A stretch of DNA of 64,000 bases from Marinifilum sp. D714 (GTDB taxonomy: Bacteria; Bacteroidota; Bacteroidia; Bacteroidales; Marinifilaceae). Below, piece after piece: positions 1 to 8,148 of this stretch (position 1 is the stretch's first letter; every line of letters starts with the position of its first letter). A program made the position numbers and the translations under genes. A model generated the notes under the pieces. That model was not told where the DNA came from. It did no database searches and saw only the letters and a list, made by a program, of their open reading frames with translations. The DNA is taken from the NCBI RefSeq assembly GCF_030851345.1, contig NZ_JALPNU010000006.1:62001-126000 (forward strand), read 5' to 3'.

Positions 1-1265
1 TCAACCTTGGTTGTTTTCTCAGCTCTAAAATCAAGTGCTTTCTGAAAAATATTAGCTTGAATTTCTTCTAGTAATTTCTCAATCACTTCTTCGATTCCTT
101 CAATTGGAAGAGTTTCCTTTGATAAAGTATCACGACGAGCCAATTCTATTGTTCCATTTTCCAAATCACGATTTCCGATTGCCAAACGCACAGGTACACC
201 TTTTAATTCGTACTCAGCAAATTTCCATCCTGGTTTGCGGTTATCGCTGTCATCAAATTTCACAGAAATTCCCATTGATTTAAGTTTCTCAACAATTGGA
301 TCTATTTTAGCAGCAATCTTTTCTAACTCTTCTGCCTTTCTGTAAATTGGAACAATAACCACCTGAATTGGAGCCAATTTTGGAGGTAAAACCAAACCGT
401 TATCATCGGAGTGAGCCATAATTAATGCACCCATCAAACGAGTTGAAACTCCCCAAGATGTAGCCCAAACGTAATCCTCTTTTCCTTCTTTGTTGGCAAA
501 TTTTACATCAAATGCTTTTGCAAAATTCTGCCCCAGGAAGTGAGAAGTTCCTGCCTGTAATGCCTTTCCATCTTGCATCAATGCTTCAATACAATAGGTA
601 TCCAAAGCACCAGCAAATCTTTCCGATTCTGTCTTATGACCTTTTAATACAGGAACTGCCATGAAATTCTCAGCAAAATCGCCATAAATATTTATCATTT
701 GTTCTGTTTCCTGCAATGCTTCTTCCTTTGTAGCATGAGCAGTATGCCCTTCTTGCCATAAGAATTCTGCAGTACGTAAGAATAAACGAGTACGCATTTC
801 CCAACGCATTACATTTGCCCATTGGTTACAAAGAATAGGAAGATCTCTGTAAGACTGAATCCAATTTCTATATGTGTTCCAAATAATGGTCTCCGAAGTA
901 GGTCGGATAATTAATTCTTCTTCTAATTGAGCATCAGGATCAACAACTACACCGCGCCCATTGGGGTCATTTTTTAGACGATAATGGGTTACAACTGCAC
1001 ATTCTTTTGCAAATCCTTCTACGTGATCTGCTTCTTTACTCAAGAATGATTTTGGGATCAATAATGGAAAATATGCATTTTGGTGACCTGTATCCTTGAA
1101 CATCTTGTCCAATTCTGCCTGCATGTTTTCCCAGATTGCATAACCGTAAGGCTTAATAATCATACATCCTCTCACAGCAGAATTCTCTGCTAGATCTGCT
1201 TTCATTACCAGATCATTATACCACTGCGAATAATTTTCGCTTCTGCTAGTTAAAACTTTTGCCAT
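1..1265 (-). CDS. proS: Prolyl-tRNA synthetase, archaeal/eukaryal type (C-terminus cut by window edge)
   Basis: Charges tRNA-Pro with proline in the cytosol. Translating the minus strand from the ATG at 1265 gives [18 protein letters not shown] followed by class II motifs: RPTSE and the [15 protein letters not shown] segment, then a [19 protein letters not shown] stretch typical of the shorter archaeal/eukaryal ProRS that lacks the editing insertion of the E. coli enzyme. The C-terminal anticodon-binding part is present ([11 protein letters not shown] and [22 protein letters not shown]). The frame is still open at base 1, so about 421 codons are seen of an expected 490 or so. It is divergent from the lipoprotein gene at 1366. 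Identity is clear; only the end is missing. Confidence 0.96.
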   Translation of the reverse strand, partial: MAKVLTSRSENYSQWYNDLVMKADLAENSAVRGCMIIKPYGYAIWENMQAELDKMFKDTGHQNAYFPLLIPKSFLSKEADHVEGFAKECAVVTHYRLKNDPNGRGVVVDPDAQLEEELIIRPTSETIIWNTYRNWIQSYRDLPILCNQWANVMRWEMRTRLFLRTAEFLWQEGHTAHATKEEALQETEQMINIYGDFAENFMAVPVLKGHKTESERFAGALDTYCIEALMQDGKALQAGTSHFLGQNFAKAFDVKFANKEGKEDYVWATSWGVSTRLMGALIMAHSDDNGLVLPPKLAPIQVVIVPIYRKAEELEKIAAKIDPIVEKLKSMGISVKFDDSDNRKPGWKFAEYELKGVPVRLAIGNRDLENGTIELARRDTLSKETLPIEGIEEVIEKLLEEIQANIFQKALDFRAEKTTKV

Positions 1266-1319
1266 TCGATATAGTTTTGGTATAGTATTTGCTACTTTTA
1301 GGCTGAATAAAATTCAATA

Positions 1320-1349
1320 CAAAAGTATAAAATTATCTTATATATTCAT
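1320..1349 (-). promoter_or_regulatory. Putative proS promoter
   Basis: On the minus strand TACTTTTG (1320-1327) matches the Bacteroidota -7 element TAnnTTTG, with a weak -33 (ATG, 1347-1349) 19 nt upstream. This would give a leader of about 45-50 nt before the proS ATG. Confidence 0.35.
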
Positions 1350-1365
1350 TATTGGAGGACTTACG

Positions 1366-2904
1366 ATGAAAACCTATTTTAAAATTCTATTAATTTCCGC
1401 CCTGTTTGCAACAGGATGTTCGCCTTCATACATGGGAGCTTCCCTTTATGATGACGATATTTATTATGACCCAAGCGATGCACCATTGATAGTGCAACAA
1501 GCAGAAAGTAAAACTGTGATTGCTAAAAAAGACAATCCACTAGCACCTGCTCAGGACAATAAGACAAAAGTAGTACCAGAAACAAAATCAAGTATTGCAC
1601 CAGCTGACAATCGTGATTTTTCTGAAATTCAAAAACAATACGCTGCAATTCTTCAGAACGATTCGATTGGCAGCGTGGACACATTGGTTTATCAGGCTGA
1701 AGAAACGGGTTATTATTATGGTGGTTTCACAGGATCTGAAAGCGACCGTGAAGAAGCTGAACGTTTAAGAGAAATGTATCCTCAAGGCTTTGGTTATTAC
1801 GATGGTAGTGGTTATAGCTTAGCAATGTGGTTAGCTGGAGATTCTGATTGGAATGTTTATGTGGATGGTGATAACGTTTGGTGGACACCAACATGGACCA
1901 ACTATCGTTATTACAATTCCTACAATTTCCATACTATGAGATATGGTAATTACTTTGCATACAATTATCCTTATGGATATTATTATCCAAGTTGGGGAAT
2001 TGGCTTTGGATGGGATTCATGGTATTGGGATCTTCACTTCGGGTGGAATCATCATTACCCGTATTATGGTGGTTATTACTATCCTTATGATCATTATTAC
2101 GGATATTATGGTTATGGCCATCATCATCACCACTATGCAGGACATTATGGTGGACACTACGGAAGAAATATATATCATGGAAGAAGAACTGCAACAGGAT
2201 CTCATGTTGGAACTTCTGCCTATACAACCAACAGAAGTTCTAATGCAAATGTAACAAGAAGAGCTAATGCTAGAACTAATGTTAATAGAACTGGCACAAA
2301 TAGAACTAGTAGTAATAGAACAAGTAATATTGCAACACGAAGATCTGCAAATTCTTCAACTGCAGCCGATGTAAGAAGAACCAGAGCTGCTTCAAGATAC
2401 AGTTCTGCAAACCGAAGTGCCTATAGTAATCGTTCTAACAGTACTGGAAGAACATATAATGGTACAAATCCAAATACAAGAAGAAGTGTAAGTAGTACAA
2501 CGACTAATTCGAGAACTCGTTACGGTACACAAACAAATAGAACAAGAAGATCTAGTAGCGCGTATTCGAATACAACTAGAAGTAGTTCACCAAGCTATAA
2601 TAAAACAAGAAATGCAACTCGACCTACTTATAATTCCTCAAGAGGATCAAGAAATTCAAGCTTTTCAAACAGATCTACAACAAGATCATCCTATTCTAAG
2701 GTAAGAGGCAAGTCAAGAAGTTCTTCAAGAGGAAGTTCTTATCGATCGTCGAGCTCTAGATCAAGCTCTTCGCGAGGTAGTACTTACAGACCTTCAAGCA
2801 GCGGATCAAGATCTTCAGGTAGTTCTGTACGTTCATCAAGTAGTACTTCCAGATCATCATCGAGTGGTTCTCGATCAACATCGGGTGGATCAAGAAGAAA
2901 ATAA
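1366..2904 (+). CDS. Low-complexity lipoprotein, Tyr/Gly/His-rich then Ser/Arg-rich; function unknown
   Basis: No family recognised. The protein begins with a lipoprotein signal ending in FATGC (Cys18), so it is probably anchored in a membrane. Residues 20-120 are ordinary; residues 120-260 are very rich in Tyr, Trp, Gly and His, including a run of five His near residue 255; residues 270-512 are almost entirely Ser, Arg, Asn and Thr, giving a strongly basic, presumably disordered tail. A strong purine tract GGAGGA lies at 1354-1359, 6 nt before the ATG, which is unusual in this phylum and supports this start. The C-terminal codon repetition (AGA/TCA/AGT) looks like slippage-driven expansion. 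It could bind metal, nucleic acid or acidic polysaccharide; none of this can be shown from sequence. It stands alone between proS and the FadL-like gene. Confidence 0.75.
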   Translation: MKTYFKILLISALFATGCSPSYMGASLYDDDIYYDPSDAPLIVQQAESKTVIAKKDNPLAPAQDNKTKVVPETKSSIAPADNRDFSEIQKQYAAILQNDSIGSVDTLVYQAEETGYYYGGFTGSESDREEAERLREMYPQGFGYYDGSGYSLAMWLAGDSDWNVYVDGDNVWWTPTWTNYRYYNSYNFHTMRYGNYFAYNYPYGYYYPSWGIGFGWDSWYWDLHFGWNHHYPYYGGYYYPYDHYYGYYGYGHHHHHYAGHYGGHYGRNIYHGRRTATGSHVGTSAYTTNRSSNANVTRRANARTNVNRTGTNRTSSNRTSNIATRRSANSSTAADVRRTRAASRYSSANRSAYSNRSNSTGRTYNGTNPNTRRSVSSTTTNSRTRYGTQTNRTRRSSSAYSNTTRSSSPSYNKTRNATRPTYNSSRGSRNSSFSNRSTTRSSYSKVRGKSRSSSRGSSYRSSSSRSSSSRGSTYRPSSSGSRSSGSSVRSSSSTSRSSSSGSRSTSGGSRRK

Positions 2905-2911
2905 AATAGCT

Positions 2912-2936
2912 AGGGAAACAATCCTCCAGTTTCCCT
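2912..2936 (+). terminator. Possible terminator after the low-complexity lipoprotein gene
   Basis: The stem AGGGAAAC (2912-2919) pairs with GTTTCCCT (2929-2936) across a 9-nt loop. Only a short T stretch follows, so termination may be weak. Confidence 0.5.
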
Positions 2937-3012
2937 TTGCTAGTAATATAACACTAAAAATAATTAGTACATATTTTCCCATATATGGGTTCTAATATTA
3001 AAACCTAAAATT

Positions 3013-4503
3013 ATGAAACGAATATATATTCTCATCTCATTAATGATCATTACAGGAGTTACATTTGCTCAAACAGCGGATGATGCATTGCGCTATTCAA
3101 AGCAGTATTTTAACGGCACAGCCAGATCAGCTGCAATGGGTGGAGCTTTTGGAGCTTTAGGTGGTGATTTTACTGGTATAGCTATTAATCCAGCAGGATT
3201 AGCGGTTTACAGAACTTCGGAACTAACTTTTTCATCAAACCTTAATTTTAATGATACCAAAAGTCTAAACCTTCAGACTAATACAAGTTTAAATGAAGAT
3301 AAATATTCGTTTGGCATATCAAATATAGGTTATGTAGCAACCAATAAGCCAAGAATAGAATCTGAAGGAGGTTGGAAAAACTTCAACTTTGCAATTGGTT
3401 ACAACAAATTAAACACTTATAGAAAAAATGCTAGATCGAATGCACCAGAAGCGCCTACTTCTCTATTAGATGTAATGGTCAACAATTCAAATGGTATAAG
3501 TCCTAATTCCCTAAATTCATTTCGAGAATTTTTAGCTTATGACACCTACCTTATTGATGTTGTTGAAAATACTAACAATGAATATGAAGCTATAACCAGT
3601 GAAATATTGAATCAATCACAAACCATTGATGAAAAAGGATATGCTGGTGAATTCCTTTTGGCTTTTGCAGCAAATTACAATCATAAATTATACATTGGTG
3701 GTTCATTGGGTATCCAGTCAATCTATTATAAATCGACCAAAGTATTTTCAGAAAGTATTTTATCAGATAGTGATTCTGATTTTAACGATTACACTTTTGA
3801 AGAATCATTTAAGTCATCAGGTGTAGGTGCTAATTTTAAACTAGGTGTAATTTACAAGCCAGAACAATGGATTCGCTTAGGAGCATCTATTCATACGCCT
3901 ACCTTCTATTCTTTTGATGAAGACTACCATAGTTCAATGGCTTCGAACTTTAATACAGCTGACGAAAATGGTTATTCAAGCTACTTCTCAGAATCACCTG
4001 AAGGTGAATACTCTTACAAATATAGAACTCCTTTAAAAGCTACTTTTAGTGCAGCATTGGTTCTGAAGAAAAGATTAATTCTAAGTGCAGACTATGAGCT
4101 TATTGATTATTCAAATGCAAAATTCTATGATGGAGATAATGGTGAAGATTTTAACGGCACTCCAGATAATCCAGATACCAATGACATTATTAAAGCCAGC
4201 TACCAAAGTACAGGCAATTTACGAACTGGATTAGAGTTTCGTGCAACACCTAACTTTAGCCTTCGTGCTGGTTACGCAAAAATGGGTAATTCTTTTAAAG
4301 TATCAGGTGTTGATGATGGATTTGATGTATTCTCAGGAGGTTTCGGATTCAGACAAAACAAATTCTTCATGGATTTAGCTTATAGCTATGCTGATATAGA
4401 AAACCAGTTTGTATACTACTCTACTCCTGATTTCGCTTCAGATCAAATTAAAGAGAATAATAAAAAACATGAAGTAAAAGTTACTTTTGGATTTAAGTTT
4501 TAA
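3013..4503 (+). CDS. OMPP1/FadL/TodX-family outer membrane protein
   Basis: Outer-membrane beta-barrel transporter, probably for hydrophobic compounds. A signal peptide (MKRIYILISLMIITGVTFAQ, cleavage after about residue 20) is followed by the FadL-like N-terminal region SAAMGGAFGALGGDFTGIAINPAGLAVY (residues about 34-62), which forms the hatch in this family. The remainder alternates amphipathic strands with aromatic girdles and ends in KVTFGFKF, a terminal aromatic suited to BAM insertion. The length (496 aa) fits the family. The Bacteroidota versions are usually annotated as hemin receptor or FadL-like without a proven substrate. It appears monocistronic, with its own terminator at 4527. 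Confidence 0.85.
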   Translation: MKRIYILISLMIITGVTFAQTADDALRYSKQYFNGTARSAAMGGAFGALGGDFTGIAINPAGLAVYRTSELTFSSNLNFNDTKSLNLQTNTSLNEDKYSFGISNIGYVATNKPRIESEGGWKNFNFAIGYNKLNTYRKNARSNAPEAPTSLLDVMVNNSNGISPNSLNSFREFLAYDTYLIDVVENTNNEYEAITSEILNQSQTIDEKGYAGEFLLAFAANYNHKLYIGGSLGIQSIYYKSTKVFSESILSDSDSDFNDYTFEESFKSSGVGANFKLGVIYKPEQWIRLGASIHTPTFYSFDEDYHSSMASNFNTADENGYSSYFSESPEGEYSYKYRTPLKATFSAALVLKKRLILSADYELIDYSNAKFYDGDNGEDFNGTPDNPDTNDIIKASYQSTGNLRTGLEFRATPNFSLRAGYAKMGNSFKVSGVDDGFDVFSGGFGFRQNKFFMDLAYSYADIENQFVYYSTPDFASDQIKENNKKHEVKVTFGFKF

Positions 4504-4526
4504 TCCTAACACTACTACAAGATAAA

Positions 4527-4550
4527 GGTGGCATAAAGCCACCTTTTTTT
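4527..4550 (+). terminator. Rho-independent terminator of the FadL-like gene
   Basis: Stem GGTGGC (4527-4532) pairs with GCCACC (4538-4543) over a 5-nt loop, followed by seven T (4544-4550), 23 bp after the stop codon. Confidence 0.9.
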
Positions 4551-4557
4551 ATGCATG

Positions 4558-4589
4558 AAAAAAGCTGACATCCATAAGATATCAGCTTT
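4558..4589 (-). terminator. Rho-independent terminator of cysDN
   Basis: On the minus strand AAAGCTGA (4582-4589) pairs with TCAGCTTT (4561-4568) and runs into a T tract (4558-4563 on the plus strand are A). It lies about 20 bp beyond the cysN stop and faces the terminator at 4527. Confidence 0.85.
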
Positions 4590-4610
4590 ATATATTTTAA
4601 TTTCGAATGC

Positions 4611-5882
4611 TTATAAAATCATACCTGCCGCAACAGTTTCATTGGTTCCTTCATCAATCATGATAAAACTACCAGTAATTCTGTTCTCTTTATATGAATC
4701 AACAAATAAAGGTTTGGCAGACTTGAAAGTAATACATGCAATATCATTCAATGCTACTTGCTTATCTTCCGTAACCTCTTCCAAAGTATTTACATTAACC
4801 TTAAATTTTACATCACGAACCATACAGCGAGCTTCATTAGAAGTATGTTTGATTGTGTACTTGCCACGTGGCATCATAGCACGTTCATTCATCCAACAAA
4901 TCATTGCTTCAATTTCCTGCTCTACTTTTGGTGAATTCTCTGCAGAAACAATCATATCTCCTCTTGATACATCAATATCATCAGTTAAATTAAGCGTAAC
5001 CGATTGTGGAGGGAATGCCATATCTAATTCTCCATCGAAAGTATCAATTGATTTTACAGTCGTTTCCAATCCTGAAGGCAATACTTTCACCTTATCACCT
5101 GGACGGAAAATCCCACTGGCAACACGACCTGCATAACCTCTGTAGTCATGGTATTCATCAGACTGAGGACGAATTACATATTGTACAGGGAATCTGGCAT
5201 CTTGATGGTTTCTGTCATCAACAATTTCAATTGTCTCCAATAGATTCAATAAAGTTTCACCTTTATACCAATCCATATTTTCAGAGGCATCTACCACATT
5301 ATCACCAAATTTTGCAGAAATTGGAATGAAGCGAACATCCTTAATATTTAATTTCTCAGCTACCTTTTTGTAGTCTTCCTTTATTTTATTGTATGTCTCT
5401 TCTGAGTAATCAACCAAATCCATTTTATTGATACAAACAATGATATGAGGAATTTGCAGAAGGTTAGCAATATATGAGTGACGCAAGGTTTGCTCGATTA
5501 CACCATTTCTTGAATCAACCAAAATTAAAGCAGCATTCGCAGTAGAAGCTCCTGTTACCATATTTCTGGTATACTGAATGTGACCTGGAGTATCTGCAAT
5601 AATAAACTTACGTTTTGGAGTAGCAAAATATCTGTAAGCAACGTCAATTGTAATTCCTTGTTCGCGCTCTGCTCTTAATCCATCGGTTAACAAGGCTAAA
5701 TCAACTTCCTCGTCACCTCTTTTTTGGCTACTAATTTCGATAGCTTCCATTTGATCTTCGAAAATGGCTTTACTATCGTATAATAATCTACCGATAAGAG
5801 TACTTTTACCATCATCAACACTACCAGCTGTAGTGAATCGTAAAAGCTCCATATCTAAATATCCTGATGTTTTATCTGACAT
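4611..5882 (-). CDS. cysN: Sulfate adenylyltransferase subunit 1 (regulatory GTPase)
   Basis: GTPase subunit that drives synthesis of adenosine 5'-phosphosulfate from ATP and sulfate in the cytosol, working with CysD. An EF-Tu-like G domain is visible: P-loop GSVDDGKST at residues 20-28, switch motif DTPGH near residue 97, NKMD near residue 152, followed by two beta-barrel domains. At 423 aa it is the length of a stand-alone CysN; there is no C-terminal APS kinase fusion. It lies 85 bp downstream of cysD, so the two form one unit. No cysC, cysH or sulfate transporter is adjacent. Confidence 0.96.
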   Translation of the reverse strand: MSDKTSGYLDMELLRFTTAGSVDDGKSTLIGRLLYDSKAIFEDQMEAIEISSQKRGDEEVDLALLTDGLRAEREQGITIDVAYRYFATPKRKFIIADTPGHIQYTRNMVTGASTANAALILVDSRNGVIEQTLRHSYIANLLQIPHIIVCINKMDLVDYSEETYNKIKEDYKKVAEKLNIKDVRFIPISAKFGDNVVDASENMDWYKGETLLNLLETIEIVDDRNHQDARFPVQYVIRPQSDEYHDYRGYAGRVASGIFRPGDKVKVLPSGLETTVKSIDTFDGELDMAFPPQSVTLNLTDDIDVSRGDMIVSAENSPKVEQEIEAMICWMNERAMMPRGKYTIKHTSNEARCMVRDVKFKVNVNTLEEVTEDKQVALNDIACITFKSAKPLFVDSYKENRITGSFIMIDEGTNETVAAGMIL

Positions 5883-5895
5883 ATCTTCTTTCTAA

Positions 5896-5948
5896 TGATT
5901 AATGATAAATGATTAATGGTAAATTTTATTTACGCTAATCATTAATCA
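5896..5948. repeat. Inverted repeat in the cysD-cysN gap
   Basis: TGATTAATGAT (5896-5906) is perfectly complementary to ATCATTAATCA (5938-5948), with a further direct partial copy at 5910-5918. It fills most of the 85-bp gap between cysD and cysN. It might be an mRNA-processing or stabilising hairpin, or simply a duplicated AT-rich word. Confidence 0.5.
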
Positions 5949-5967
5949 CAAATAATTAATAATTATT

Positions 5968-6873
5968 TTAAAAATAACCTTCTTTCTTACGATCTTCCAT
6001 TGCTGCTTCGGAACGTTTGTCATCATGACGAGTTCCACGCTCAGTAGTTCGAGATGCTGCTACTTCCTCAATAATATCTTCCAAACTATTCGCTTCCGAT
6101 TCTACTGCACCAGTACATGTTGCGTCACCAATGGTTCTAAAGCGAACAATTCTTTTCTCAACCTTTTCAGTATCACGCATTGGAATGAAATCAGATACTG
6201 ATAACAAGTTTCCATTACGTACGAATACATCACGTTCGTGAGAGAAGTAAATATTTGGTATTTTAATATTTTCCAGATAGATATATTGCCATACATCCAT
6301 TTCTGTCCAGTTCGAAATAGGGAATACTCTGAAGTGCTCTCCCATGTGCTTCTTGCCGTTGAATAGGTTCCATAATTCTGGACGTTGGTTTTTAGGATCC
6401 CATTGTCCAAATTCATCGCGATGTGAAAAGAAACGCTCTTTTGCTCTTGCTTTTTCTTCGTCACGACGACCTCCACCCATAGCACAGTCTACTTGCAAAT
6501 CTTCAATTCCATCAAGTAGAGTAACAGTTTGCAACTTGTTTCTACTTGCATCAAATCCTGTTTCTTCCACTACTTTACCTTGATCAATTGACTCCTGAAC
6601 ATAGCGAACGATTAAACGAGTTCCTGTTTCTTCCATCAATTCATCACGAAACTGAATCGTTTCTGGAAAGTTATGACCTGTATCGATATGCATTAAAGCA
6701 AATGGAACTTTTGCTGGAGCAAATGCTTTACGTGCCAAGTGAAACATTACGATGGAATCTTTTCCTCCTGAGAATAACATCACAGGATTTTCAAATTGAG
6801 CAGCAACCTCACGAATTACGAAAATAGATTCCGCCTCAAGTTCTCTTAAATGATTAATATTGTATTCCTTCAT
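5968..6873 (-). CDS. cysD: Sulfate adenylyltransferase subunit 2
   Basis: Catalytic ATP sulfurylase subunit that forms APS from sulfate and ATP. The PP-loop motif SGGKDS is at residues 35-40 in MLFSGGKDS, followed by HIDTGHNFPET and the family-typical MGGGRRDEEKARAKER, WNLFNGK and FPISNWTEMDVWQYI segments. The C-terminus MEDRKKEGYF is the classic CysD ending. Length 301 aa is normal. First gene of the cysDN pair, preceded by a long leader. Confidence 0.97.
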   Translation of the reverse strand: MKEYNINHLRELEAESIFVIREVAAQFENPVMLFSGGKDSIVMFHLARKAFAPAKVPFALMHIDTGHNFPETIQFRDELMEETGTRLIVRYVQESIDQGKVVEETGFDASRNKLQTVTLLDGIEDLQVDCAMGGGRRDEEKARAKERFFSHRDEFGQWDPKNQRPELWNLFNGKKHMGEHFRVFPISNWTEMDVWQYIYLENIKIPNIYFSHERDVFVRNGNLLSVSDFIPMRDTEKVEKRIVRFRTIGDATCTGAVESEANSLEDIIEEVAASRTTERGTRHDDKRSEAAMEDRKKEGYF

Positions 6874-7066
6874 TCGAAAATAATTTATTTACTTCTTTTC
6901 TTACCCAATGGGTGTTTTAAGTCCGTTCAAGTCTCATCACATATCCTCAAGAGTATTTCCACACTTGAAAAAATCTCTACATCAATAATTTCATTAGCAA
7001 CGGCTTCAATCTATTATTGGGCTATCAAAACAGTATTTTCTCTAAACTTTATCAAGCTTCAGAAAA
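6874..7066 (-). promoter_or_regulatory. Long untranslated leader of cysDN, unidentified
   Basis: If the promoter at 7074-7105 is right, about 190 nt of untranslated RNA precede cysD. The leader contains no convincing ORF. It does not match the core sequences I know for SAM-I riboswitches. It could hold a regulatory structure controlling sulfate activation, but I cannot fold it reliably by eye. Confidence 0.35.
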
Positions 7067-7073
7067 TTAAAGG

Positions 7074-7105
7074 CAAATGTACATATTATCACTAGATTTT
7101 AAAAA
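7074..7105 (-). promoter_or_regulatory. Putative cysDN promoter
   Basis: The minus strand carries TACATTTG (7074-7081), an exact TAnnTTTG -7 element, with a T-rich -33 region (TTTTT, 7101-7105) 19 nt upstream. Confidence 0.45.
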
Positions 7106-7137
7106 TCTAATCAATCTATATAATTCACCATGTAAGC

Positions 7138-7169
7138 AAAAAAAAATCCGAGCTTTACAACCCGGATTT
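7138..7169 (-). terminator. Rho-independent terminator of fabI
   Basis: On the minus strand AAATCCG (7163-7169) pairs with CGGATTT (7144-7150) over a 12-nt loop and continues into a run of T (A on the plus strand, 7138-7146). It lies 22 bp past the fabI stop. Confidence 0.9.
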
Positions 7170-7191
7170 TAAAACAATTATAATATTCTTG

Positions 7192-8031
7192 TTACTCACA
7201 ATCATCACAAGTTTTAAAACTCTTGTTGTATTGGCTCATCGCTCTATAACTCATCCCCATACTGGAAAAACCACCATCATGAAACAGATTCTGCATGGTT
7301 ACTTTCTTTGTCAAATCAGAGAACAAAGTAATGCAGAAGTTAGCACACTCTTGAGCATCTGCATTACCAAGTGGCGACATTCTTTCAGAGAAATCAATCA
7401 ATGAATCGAACCCTTTAACACCACTACCCGCGGTGGTAACTGTTGGTGATTGAGAAATCGTATTCACACGAACGCGTTTTTCGCGACCATAAATATAACC
7501 GAAACTACGAGCAATTGATTCTAGCATTGCTTTTGCATCTGCCATATCGTTATACTCATACATGGTTCTTTGCGCTGCTGCGTATGAAAGAGCAACTACT
7601 GATCCCCATTCGTTAATTGCATCTAACTTTTTAGCTGATTGCAATACTTTATGGAAAGATGTTGCTGAAACATCTAAAGTTTTCTTAAGATATTCATAAT
7701 TTAAATTATCATAAGAGAATCCCTTACGAACATTTGGAGACATACCGATAGAATGTAAAACGAAATCCACTTTTCCACCCAACACTTCCATTGATTTGGT
7801 AAACAATTCATCCAAATCCTTAGGGTTGGTTGCATCGGCAGGAATTACCTCTGCATTGCATTTTTTAGCCAATTCATCTATGGTTCCCATACGAATTGAT
7901 ACAGGTGTGTTGGTCAAGACGATTTCTGCACCTTCTTCCACAGCTAATTCTGCAACTTTCCAGGCAATCGACATTTCATTCAATGCCCCGAAAATAATCC
8001 CCTTTTTTCCTTTTAATAAATTATACGACAT
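7192..8031 (-). CDS. fabI: Enoyl-ACP reductase (NADH-dependent)
   Basis: Last reductive step of fatty-acid elongation in the cytosol, reducing trans-2-enoyl-ACP. Short-chain dehydrogenase fold with the FabI-type nucleotide-binding region near the N-terminus (GIIFGALNEMSIAWKVAE, residues 11-28). The catalytic arrangement Tyr150 and Tyr160-X6-Lys167 (in YEYNDMADAK) is present, followed by RVNTISQSPTVTTAGSGV (substrate loop). Length 279 aa is at the usual size for a FabI. It has its own terminator and stands between cysD and recN. Confidence 0.95.
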   Translation of the reverse strand: MSYNLLKGKKGIIFGALNEMSIAWKVAELAVEEGAEIVLTNTPVSIRMGTIDELAKKCNAEVIPADATNPKDLDELFTKSMEVLGGKVDFVLHSIGMSPNVRKGFSYDNLNYEYLKKTLDVSATSFHKVLQSAKKLDAINEWGSVVALSYAAAQRTMYEYNDMADAKAMLESIARSFGYIYGREKRVRVNTISQSPTVTTAGSGVKGFDSLIDFSERMSPLGNADAQECANFCITLFSDLTKKVTMQNLFHDGGFSSMGMSYRAMSQYNKSFKTCDDCE

Positions 8032-8148
8032 AACTTGAAATTTTCAATTTTCAGGCTGTAAAGATAACCATTAATTCTTATAATGATTCTAAACAAGCCT
8101 ATTAATTAAGACTGAATAAATTCTTTAATTGAAATTTCAATTGAATAT

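Noticed and set aside
1943-2254. Open frames in other phases within the low-complexity lipoprotein gene
   Set aside because: They are products of the repetitive TAT/CAT codon pattern of the real gene.
4555-5136. Plus-strand open frame of 193 codons inside cysN
   Set aside because: Antisense of cysN; its first part covers the cysDN terminator and it has no domain features.
6874-7066. SAM-I riboswitch before cysD
   Set aside because: The conserved core sequences of that class could not be found; left as an unidentified leader.
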